Positions 1 through 5,588 of a stretch of DNA of 37,195 bases are shown here, one piece after another. The stretch spans positions 1 through 37,195 of the forward strand of contig CAZFCB010000008.1 in assembly GCA_964517585.1 (NCBI GenBank), read 5' to 3'. The position numbers and the translations under genes were made by a program. The notes beneath the pieces are model-generated. The model searched no databases, was not told the DNA's origin, and was given only the letters and a program-made list of their open reading frames with translations. The DNA is from JAGORY01 sp964517585. GTDB lineage: Bacteria; Patescibacteriota; Gracilibacteria; Peribacterales; Peribacteraceae. Positions within the stretch are counted from its first letter, which is position 1; each line of letters begins with the position of its first letter.

Positions 1-105
1 TGGGCTTTCAGAATTGACCTTAAAGTTGAAAATACGCAATTTTGGCAGGAATAACAGGAAAGAGCTTTCCTTTGTTCTATAAGTTCCAACCCGTATAGAA
101 GCTTG

Positions 106-612
106 TTACTGTTTCTTGATAGACTTTATCAGTATGTGATCTCTGTCCATGTAATTCAGCTTCTTATAAAACCTGTAAGCGTCTTCGTTCGGCGCAAAAC
201 ATTCGATGATGATGACATCACAATTCTTTGATATGAAGTATTGCTCCATTCTCTGAATAAGTTCGTTGCCGACGTTCTGCCCTCTGTATTCGGGCAGCAC
301 AATCAATTCGTTGATTTTGCCATGTATCGATGGGTATCTCTCAATGTTTTCATGCCCAGTTCTATGGACGACACCGATAATGCAACCAATCATCTTTCTA
401 TCATCTTCAGCAATAAACACGGCTCCTCCGTGTTCCTGCATTTGCTCGAATGAGCGAGTGATGTACGTATCTGCATCGAAATCTTTCAGTCTTCGAATAC
501 GTTGAAGTGGATCGAGATTTGCTACATATTCTTGGAGCTGTCCGATGCAATGAACTAAATTCTTTCGATCACTTTCCCGATATTTGCGATACACGATAAT
601 CATACGCAACAT
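106..612 (-). CDS. GNAT-family N-acetyltransferase
   Basis: Probably transfers an acetyl group from acetyl-CoA to a small molecule or protein amine; the substrate cannot be told. The protein shows the GNAT order: an N-terminal strand (IIVYRKY), a central VFIAEDD..IGCIIG strand pair, then the acetyl-CoA loop region NELIVLPEYRGQNVGNELI, in which RGQNVG fits the Q/RxxGxG/A motif, and a C-terminal CFAPNEDAYRFYKKLNY segment typical of the family. The open frame continues upstream to 771, but that part overlaps the GIY-YIG gene in another frame. I therefore start at ATG 612; ATG 603 is equally possible. No Shine-Dalgarno sequence is visible. It lies 29 bp downstream of the GIY-YIG gene on the same strand and may be co-transcribed. 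The family call is firm, the specific role unknown. Confidence 0.85.
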   Translation of the reverse strand: MLRMIIVYRKYRESDRKNLVHCIGQLQEYVANLDPLQRIRRLKDFDADTYITRSFEQMQEHGGAVFIAEDDRKMIGCIIGVVHRTGHENIERYPSIHGKINELIVLPEYRGQNVGNELIQRMEQYFISKNCDVIIIECFAPNEDAYRFYKKLNYMDRDHILIKSIKKQ

Positions 613-641
613 AGTAGTGAAATAATGCGTCTCATGTTGTA

Positions 642-899
642 TCAATATGGTGGATTTTTTGAGGAAAGATGTCTGTACCGAAACATCGTTCCTGAACCAG
701 ACTTCAAATATTTCTCGTATTGAGCAGCCTGTTCTCTCGCAGGAAAAGCAGTAAAATTCACGATAGTCCACGGTCGGTATTTGGCAGTTGAAGGAACACC
801 GCCTTCGTTGTGTTTGATGAGTCTATTCTCGACATTTTCCGTCAGGCCAACATACTGATGTCCGCTTTGATTTCTGAGAATGTATACGTAGTGCCACAT
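642..899 (-). CDS. Small GIY-YIG endonuclease-like protein (UPF0213/YhbQ type)
   Basis: An 85-residue single-domain protein. The N-terminus MWHYVYILRNQSGHQYVGLT carries the paired GIY..YIG signature (here VYI and YVG). It is followed by the conserved Arg of ENVENRLIKHNEG, and EKYLKSGSG supplies the usual catalytic Glu and terminal motif. The length is normal for this compact family, which is common in bacteria and whose cellular role is poorly known; structure-selective DNA cleavage is the usual assumption. Starts at ATG 899. The gene directly precedes the GNAT gene. Confidence 0.88.
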   Translation of the reverse strand: MWHYVYILRNQSGHQYVGLTENVENRLIKHNEGGVPSTAKYRPWTIVNFTAFPAREQAAQYEKYLKSGSGTMFRYRHLSSKNPPY

Positions 900-1053
900 A
901 GGCAGAACATGATAACAGAAGTGGTAACAAATTCATGTAACACAGCCATCCTTCGCTTTTGCTGGCTCGCCAACCGTAGCCGCAGCGACTCAGTCGCTCA
1001 AAAAAAGGCACCCGCAAAAGGCTACGGATGGCAACCTTACGCTGCGCGAAGGT

Positions 1054-1071
1054 TGGTGGAGCTGAGGAGAT
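1054..1071. repeat. Direct repeat of the tRNA-Ala 3' end
   Basis: The 18 bases at 1054-1071 are identical to 1149-1166, which form the CCA end and acceptor/T-arm 3' strand of tRNA-Ala. The two copies are 95 bp apart. The bases between hold a small hairpin (CATGGC-TT-GCCATG, about 1107-1120) and no gene. A duplicated tRNA 3' end is the classical footprint of site-specific integration (att), but it could also be a decayed tRNA copy. No integrase is in the window. Confidence 0.6.
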
Positions 1072-1148
1072 CCTTCGATTGCGATCTCAGGACAAGTTCG
1101 AACATCATGGCTTGCCATGAGTGAGTCCACCTCAGCGGACGAATCGAA

Positions 1149-1224
1149 TGGTGGAGCTGAGGAGATTCGAACTCCTGACCCTCTGGTTGCAAACCAGATG
1201 CTCTACCAACTGAGCTACAGCCCC
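1149..1224 (-). tRNA. tRNA-Ala (anticodon UGC)
   Basis: A complete 76-nt cloverleaf on the minus strand. The acceptor GGGGCTG pairs with CAGCTCC (one G-U). The D-loop has the normal GG pair, the anticodon loop TTTGCAA gives UGC, and the T-loop is TTCGAAT. CCA is encoded in the DNA (bases 1149-1151 on the plus strand). All elbow positions are canonical, unlike the tRNA-Cys further on. Confidence 0.97.
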
Positions 1225-1335
1225 ACAGATATTCCTGATGGTATAAACGATATGAGAACGAGCAACCTTTTTTATGACGCTTCGCTGCGCTCAGCTAGGC
1301 AACTGAGGTTAAACCCCATAGTACTAGTTGAATGA

Positions 1336-1386
1336 CTCGCGAGATATTGTAGGTAAAAATCCTACGCTTAGCGAGAGGCCTTTTTA
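1336..1386 (+). terminator. Possible hairpin terminator
   Basis: A two-part hairpin: outer CTCGC/GCGAG (1336-1340 / 1371-1375) and inner GTAGG/CCTAC (1349-1353 / 1361-1365). After a 5-nt GC stretch comes a run of five T. The middle of the stem is unpaired, so this could be another structural element. It sits just before the promoter of the next gene. Confidence 0.35.
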
Positions 1387-1410
1387 TGGTTTTTACGTAC
1401 GTAAAAATAT

Positions 1411-1439
1411 TTGCATAAATATAATAATTATTGTATAAT
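1411..1439 (+). promoter_or_regulatory. Consensus sigma70-type promoter
   Basis: TTGCAT (1411-1416), a 17-bp AT-rich spacer and a perfect TATAAT (1434-1439). The predicted start of transcription is near 1446, giving a leader of about 20 nt for the gene at 1466 with no Shine-Dalgarno sequence. Confidence 0.8.
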
Positions 1440-1465
1440 AATATAAAGATTCCCACACCTACAAC

Positions 1466-1795
1466 ATGCCAAAGAAGAAGACATACCACCCGTCACGGCA
1501 TTTCAGTTTTTCCATCGTCGTCATAGGCGCTTCGTCGCTCATCGGAGCCATAATGTATTCACATGCACTGGAACAAGTCAGGCTCACAGCCAATGCAGCA
1601 GACTACTCCTGTCATGGTTCTCTGCAGATATGCATGAAGTCTGCGGAAAAGCTGGAGGACTGTGCCGCGTGCTCAAAAGACAACGGCAACTCCGTGAAGA
1701 CAGCTTCATGTCAGGCCTGCACCGCTCACAAAGGAATCTGCCAGAACACATACAACGGTTGCAGTGGTCATGGTGATAACATTCACCCGTGGTAA
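1466..1795 (+). CDS. Small membrane-anchored/exported Cys-rich protein
   Basis: I do not recognise a family. The 109-aa protein has a basic N-terminus (MPKKKTYHPSRH) and one hydrophobic helix at about residues 13-35 (FSFSIVVIGASSLIGAIMY), which would act as signal anchor or signal peptide. The remaining 70 residues are hydrophilic with eight Cys, including CAAC and CQAC pairs, plus several His. This suggests a disulfide-bonded or metal-binding extracytoplasmic domain. It has one of the best promoters of the window, so it may be well expressed. It stands alone on the plus strand between minus-strand genes. Confidence 0.65.
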   Translation: MPKKKTYHPSRHFSFSIVVIGASSLIGAIMYSHALEQVRLTANAADYSCHGSLQICMKSAEKLEDCAACSKDNGNSVKTASCQACTAHKGICQNTYNGCSGHGDNIHPW

Positions 1796-1804
1796 ATGCA
1801 GCGA

Positions 1805-2938
1805 CTAGGTGACAATCTCGCTGATGCGCTTTTGCTGTACTGCATTTTTTATTTCCATGCCCACTCGCCGCCCAACACTCATGGACTCACCGTACAGATA
1901 GCCAGAGTACGGAGTTGCGGCGGTTCCTGGTGAACCCGGAATACGTAATGATACATCGAAGATGACAATATCTTCTTTTCCCTCCTCAGCAACCACTGCT
2001 CCCTGCAGTGCAAACGGTCCAATAATTCCTTTACCGCTGGGATCCAAATCTTTCGGAAGATCTCTGCATGCTGCAACAAACTTCTCGCCGAGATCGTATG
2101 CTTTTTCAAGAATAGACTCTTTCACTGTGCATGCGATGTGACCTGTTTCTATCATCTTGAGTGGAATCGTTTTCATCGCAATAGTTTGCTGTTCTGCGGT
2201 CATGCGCAAAAATCCATCCAGATTTGTTTGACGGCGTGTATCCGTACCAAGCAGTTCCAGCTCACCTGTGAGAGGAGAATAGAAAAAATTGAAGTTCACG
2301 GGAGCACCGACGATGAATTCTTCGATCGTCGCGGTACGCCAACTCTTGGCAACCTTCCCCGCTTTCTCTAGCGCAAAACCAACAGATTCATAGGAGATAG
2401 GATCAGTAGCGAGAAAAAATGCACGTTCATATCCACGAAGTGCTTCTGCAGCTTTTACGAGCACCGGTCTGTCGATGTCTTCTGCAGACTTAAATATTTT
2501 CGGGGTTCGGATGCCTGCTTTGTGAAGCAGATCGTACTGGTTAAAAGCCTGATCACGCTCCTCGAGTTTTAGAAGCGTCCTCGAACCAAAAATTGGAATG
2601 TGAAAATCATGTTCAACTCTCGAGAAATCATCGAAATATACCCAAAAATATCTATTATGAACAAAAATTGTATTCATTTTTTGGAGCTCTTCTTGGATCT
2701 CTTTCTTGAGTACGTCTGAAAAAGCATCAACAACGATTGTCATATCGACGCACCCCCTGTCTTCACGTGTCTTCAGATATTTGGCGTATGTTTTCTCTCT
2801 CCCTTTTCTCGCGACAGCAACCGTTGCAAATCCGAACTGCTTGGCGCCATGACAGACGTCCAGCGCAGAGTGACCGCCTAGCACGCCGACGGTGATCTTT
2901 TTTTGATCGTAGTCTTTGATCAAATCGGCTCCGTCCAT
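1805..2938 (-). CDS. PurP-family ATP-grasp enzyme, divergent second paralog
   Basis: A 377-aa relative of PurP, the archaeal-type enzyme that makes formyl-AICAR from AICAR, formate and ATP. It has the PurP N-terminal domain (VLGGHSALDVCHGAKQFGF, then GREKTYAKYL and FSDVLKKEIQEEL) and the ATP-grasp core (IPIFGSRTLLKLEERD, AEDIDRPVLVKA, EEFIVGAPVNFNFFYSPLTG, TDTRRQTNLDGFLRM), ending with FDVSLRIPGSPGTAATPYSG. The Gly-rich nucleotide loop of true PurP (GAGGGFGYF in the neighbour) is replaced by ALRGYERAFFLA. The substrate may therefore differ; some archaea also carry two such paralogs. Start ATG 2938; a TACACT -10-like element ends about 8 nt before it. The bona fide purP lies just upstream on the same strand. 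Confidence 0.85.
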   Translation of the reverse strand: MDGADLIKDYDQKKITVGVLGGHSALDVCHGAKQFGFATVAVARKGREKTYAKYLKTREDRGCVDMTIVVDAFSDVLKKEIQEELQKMNTIFVHNRYFWVYFDDFSRVEHDFHIPIFGSRTLLKLEERDQAFNQYDLLHKAGIRTPKIFKSAEDIDRPVLVKAAEALRGYERAFFLATDPISYESVGFALEKAGKVAKSWRTATIEEFIVGAPVNFNFFYSPLTGELELLGTDTRRQTNLDGFLRMTAEQQTIAMKTIPLKMIETGHIACTVKESILEKAYDLGEKFVAACRDLPKDLDPSGKGIIGPFALQGAVVAEEGKEDIVIFDVSLRIPGSPGTAATPYSGYLYGESMSVGRRVGMEIKNAVQQKRISEIVT

Positions 2939-2980
2939 ACGAGGAGTGTAGCAAAGAATGATTGACGAAAACAGCCGGAC

Positions 2981-3265
2981 TTACTGCTGATCAGCCGGTG
3001 GAATCGTCAGGGAAGGTATGCCGAGCAGTTCCAACCGTTCCTGCGGTGACATCTTCCGGAATTCCTCGACCGCCGCATCAATGTCTTGGCATGTAACAGT
3101 ATATCGTTGCGGATCCGTATCGCGTCTCTCCGCATTCGAGGCGCTTGTGTCCAGAAAATATTTTCGAAGCGTATGAAGACGCCTCTCCATATGACGAAAT
3201 GAATCGATCGGGAAATCTTCACGCCGAGACAGCTCCATTTCTTGCCCAGTTTCTTGTGGTGACAT
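2981..3265 (-). CDS. Hypothetical protein between the two purP paralogs
   Basis: A short hydrophilic, charged protein of about 94 aa with no family that I recognise. It has predicted helices (FRHMERRLHTLRKYFLD; DIDAAVEEFRKMSPQERLELLG), no signal peptide and no membrane segment. ATG 3265 is chosen because a TACAGT -10-like element lies a few bases before it; ATG 3286 and TTG 3298 are alternatives. It sits between two related genes on the same strand, which is the main reason to think it is real. Confidence 0.5.
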   Translation of the reverse strand: MSPQETGQEMELSRREDFPIDSFRHMERRLHTLRKYFLDTSASNAERRDTDPQRYTVTCQDIDAAVEEFRKMSPQERLELLGIPSLTIPPADQQ

Positions 3266-3378
3266 GCATGTACTGTAGCCTTGCATTCCGCGTGGCAAGA
3301 AAATAATGCCTAACTGAGGATATTGTGCAGCCTACTGGGCTCAACGTCCAGTTTAATACCCCTGGCAGTACGACGACC

Positions 3379-3656
3379 GGCCTGCCGGCCATAGCCATTA
3401 CTATCCAAGTANNNNNNNNNNNNNNNNNNNNNNNNNNNNNNNNNNNNNNNNNNNNNNNNNNNNNNNNNNNNNNNNNNNNNNNNNNNNNNNNNNNNNNNNN
3501 NNNNNNNNNNNCGTCTTCAAGTCTGCCTTCGGTAATTGCTTGTTTAATATCCCTCGCAATGCGACGACGGCCTGCCGGCCATAGCCATTACTATCCAAGT
3601 ACGTCTTCAAGTCTGCCTTCGGTAATTGCTTGTTTAATATCCCTCGCAATGCGACG
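3379..3656. repeat. 90-bp tandem repeat duplicating the 3' end of purP
   Basis: The unit seen at 3512-3601 recurs at 3602-3656 (identical over the first 55 bases), and its last 33 bases recur at 3379-3411 before the N run. The period is exactly 90 bp (30 codons). Each unit contains the codons for the last residues of the purP product (ARDIKQAITEGRLEDVLG), the stop codon, and a GCCGGCAGG-type core at the junction. A more degenerate copy seems to extend left to about 3350. The extra units lie beyond the stop codon, so they do not lengthen the protein. Confidence 0.9.
3412..3511. other. Assembly gap (100 N)
   Basis: Exactly 100 N inside the 90-bp tandem repeat. The round number points to a scaffolding placeholder, so the true length and the number of repeat units are unknown. 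Confidence 0.98.
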
Positions 3657-4670
3657 GCCGGTACTCATCGGGGTGTCGTACTTCAGCGCAGTGTACGGAG
3701 AACCTTCGATGAACGGGTTCGTCCCAGCGACGATGCGTGCGCTGATCTCGAATACGAAAATCTGCAGCTTGCGTGTGACAATTGTTTCTAAACAGAACGG
3801 CCCGAAGAGACCTTTCGTGAGCTTCTTTTTCGTTTGCGAATTGTGTAATTTACGACTCGCTTCGATAACGCGATCGCCCATCGCAAAGAATTCTGGAAGC
3901 ATAGACTCACGAATGACAATCGGAATATTGCCAACAATGGTATAGCTCGTATGAATCTTAGCAGCGAGCTGATCCTCAGCTTTGATGCGTCCGATAGAAT
4001 CGGCGTTTGATTCGTATCGTTTATCGAAACTCATGATCTCAAGCTCGTTTGTGATCGGAGAAAAGAAGTAGTGCACGTACACCGGTACACCGATGATGTA
4101 TTCCTGAATCGTAAAGTCATTTTCATCAGGATATTTACGGTTCTTCACTTCGTAAAACTGTTCAGCACTCCGAACAACAAAGTAGCCAAATCCGCCTCCA
4201 GCACCATGAAATTTTACAATGACAGGACAGTCGATATCTTCAGGTTTCTGAAAGACACGAGGCATAAGTATTTTTGCATCTAAAAGCCATTGACGTTCCA
4301 TTGTTCGGTTACTTTCCCATTCAAGAATTTCTTTCGTACCGTAGTACATCGCCTGCATGCTCTGTACTTTTGAATGTCCCATATTTGAGATGAATGATCC
4401 ATGAGGAATGATGATGGCATTGCGCTTGAGAAGCTCAGGTTCTACGACTGAATCCCATTCACTCCAGTCATCCACGATCAACACGTCGTCAGCAACTCCA
4501 AAACTTTTGTACACACGCTCGGTGCCACGTTTGCAAATAGCAAGATTTCGGACACCTTCGTCTTTGGCACCCTTCAATATCTGAAGCGCACTGTGACTTC
4601 CGATTGTGGCGATGCAGTAATCCTGCGGATTACGCGAAGCGCCTGCCGCTGGTTTCTGGGGCGTCGTCAT
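3591..4670 (-). CDS. purP: PurP, formate-dependent AICAR formyltransferase (FAICAR synthetase)
   Basis: Catalyses AICAR + formate + ATP to FAICAR, the penultimate step of IMP synthesis, replacing the folate-dependent PurH step. The 359-aa protein follows archaeal PurP closely: CIATIGSHSALQILKGAKDEG, the PHGSFISNMG segment, GTKEILEWESNR, the ATP-grasp loop VKFHGAGGGFGYF, EYIIGVPVYVHYFFSP, DKRYESNADSIGRI, IVGNIPIVIRESMLPEFFAMG, GPFCLE and FEISARIVAGTNPF. All the glycines of the ATP loop are present. ATG 4670 agrees with a promoter 13-41 bp upstream. The 3' end lies in a 90-bp tandem repeat next to an assembly gap. A divergent paralog follows at 1805-2938. No other purine gene is in the window, so it may serve salvage of AICAR rather than a whole pathway (inference). 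Confidence 0.92.
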   Translation of the reverse strand: MTTPQKPAAGASRNPQDYCIATIGSHSALQILKGAKDEGVRNLAICKRGTERVYKSFGVADDVLIVDDWSEWDSVVEPELLKRNAIIIPHGSFISNMGHSKVQSMQAMYYGTKEILEWESNRTMERQWLLDAKILMPRVFQKPEDIDCPVIVKFHGAGGGFGYFVVRSAEQFYEVKNRKYPDENDFTIQEYIIGVPVYVHYFFSPITNELEIMSFDKRYESNADSIGRIKAEDQLAAKIHTSYTIVGNIPIVIRESMLPEFFAMGDRVIEASRKLHNSQTKKKLTKGLFGPFCLETIVTRKLQIFVFEISARIVAGTNPFIEGSPYTALKYDTPMSTGRRIARDIKQAITEGRLEDVLG

Positions 4671-4682
4671 GATATTTCAGGA

Positions 4683-4711
4683 ATCCTAATCCGTTTGCCA
4701 TACTCTGGCAA
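4683..4711 (-). promoter_or_regulatory. Promoter of purP
   Basis: On the minus strand TTGCCA (plus 4706-4711), a 17-bp spacer and TAGGAT (plus 4683-4688). It lies between tRNA-Cys and the purP start; the expected leader is only 6-8 nt long. Confidence 0.6.
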
Positions 4712-4730
4712 CTGTTTTTTTAACAAAAAA

Positions 4731-4805
4731 TGGAGGTGCCGGCGAGGATCGCACTCGCGCATGGGGGATTTGCAGTCCCCTGCCTTACTGCTTGGCTACG
4801 GCACC
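4731..4805 (-). tRNA. tRNA-Cys (anticodon GCA) with unusual elbow
   Basis: A 75-nt cloverleaf on the minus strand with acceptor GGTGCCG/CGGCACC, discriminator U and encoded CCA. The anticodon loop CTGCAAA gives GCA. The T-stem GCGAG/CTCGC is perfect, but the T-loop is TGCGATC instead of TTCGATC, so base 55 is G rather than U/Psi. The D-loop AAGCAGTAA has A instead of G at position 18. Both partners of the G18-Psi55 tertiary pair are therefore changed, while G19-C56 is kept. Confidence 0.93.
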
Positions 4806-4859
4806 ATAAGCCAAGAGATTCTACCGAGGTTTACGAGAATTCTCTAGTAACCACCGTAT

Positions 4860-5441
4860 CTATTTCGAATTCCCTGTATCCTCATTCGGATTCTTGAATG
4901 AGACATTTTTGAGAATAAATTTCACCTGATCTGCCTCAGATTCTTGAATCGACAAAGGAAATGACCCTGTAAACGTGTAACCAGTTTTGTCTTGCGACGC
5001 AGATATTTGATAGTAACGACGAATTGGCTGATCTGCACTTGGACGTGCGCTGAAAATGTGCAACGCAGATTGCTCACCATCGATGTACACCGTTTCTTTG
5101 TCGATGAGTCTGTAATCCGGAAGCGCAGAGACTGCGAGTTGATTTGATTGACTGTAGTCAGGTGTTTTCAATGCAGAGGAAAGCGGCTCCTTCGTCACTG
5201 TCACAGTATCGAGTTGTCCGGCGTGCGGTGTTTCAAATTGAAAAGCAGTAACCGTTTCCTCGGGAACACCAAGTTGCCGCAGAGTTTCATTCGAAAGAAC
5301 GCGCCATCCTTTTGGTAAACATGCAGCGAACATTTCATTCCAAAACTGTTGTGCACATGCGATCTTCGATGCGCTTGATGTGCTCGAGCCACATCCGGCA
5401 AGAAGCAAGCAAGCCAAACCAGTAACCATGAAACGCTTCAT
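4860..5441 (-). CDS. Putative lipoprotein, unknown function
   Basis: The N-terminus MKRFMVTGLACLLLAGCGSS is a clear lipoprotein signal: basic start, hydrophobic core and lipobox LLAGC, with the Cys near residue 17 as the lipidation site. The mature part (about 175 aa) is polar with two further Cys near the start and a beta-rich look (FQFETPHAGQLDTVTVTKEP; SALHIFSARPSADQPIRRYY; KTGYTFTGSFPL). It faintly recalls PsbP-like folds, but I do not claim that. ATG 5441 is chosen over the longer open frame because the signal peptide begins there. A TTGTGA..GATACC promoter-like pair ends about 10 nt upstream, implying a very short leader. Confidence 0.8.
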   Translation of the reverse strand: MKRFMVTGLACLLLAGCGSSTSSASKIACAQQFWNEMFAACLPKGWRVLSNETLRQLGVPEETVTAFQFETPHAGQLDTVTVTKEPLSSALKTPDYSQSNQLAVSALPDYRLIDKETVYIDGEQSALHIFSARPSADQPIRRYYQISASQDKTGYTFTGSFPLSIQESEADQVKFILKNVSFKNPNEDTGNSK

Positions 5442-5548
5442 GGTCAGCATGGTATCACGACTCGTGAAGCAATCACAAAGCGCAGAATGAAGAGCAAAAC
5501 TTGGAATTGACACATGAGAGCGAAGTACACATAAAAGTATGTCAACCA

Positions 5549-5578
5549 TTGGTGAGATGATGGTATTTTTGCTATAAT
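5549..5578 (+). promoter_or_regulatory. Promoter whose -10 overlaps an upstream ATG
   Basis: TTGGTG (5549-5554), an 18-bp spacer and TATAAT (5573-5578). The last two bases of the -10 are the A and T of an in-frame ATG at 5577. Transcription should begin near 5585, downstream of that ATG, so the usable start is ATG 5589 with a leader of about 4 nt. Confidence 0.65.
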
Positions 5579-5588
5579 GATTGGATTT

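Noticed and set aside
975..1005. Hairpin AGCGACT-C-AGTCGCT as a terminator
   Set aside because: It is followed by A, not T, on the plus strand, and on the minus strand the T run comes before the hairpin.
810..1124. A 104-aa plus-strand reading frame
   Set aside because: It overlaps the start of the GIY-YIG gene on the other strand, shows no family pattern and runs through low-complexity repeats.
3379..3656. Repeats around the N run as a CRISPR array
   Set aside because: The unit is 90 bp with no spacer variation, and it copies the end of purP. It is a tandem duplication, and no cas gene is present.
5577..5588. ATG 5577 (and likewise 20698 and 31276) as start codons
   Set aside because: Each lies inside a TATAAT -10 element, so it would be upstream of the transcription start; the next in-frame ATG fits better and gives cleaner N-termini.
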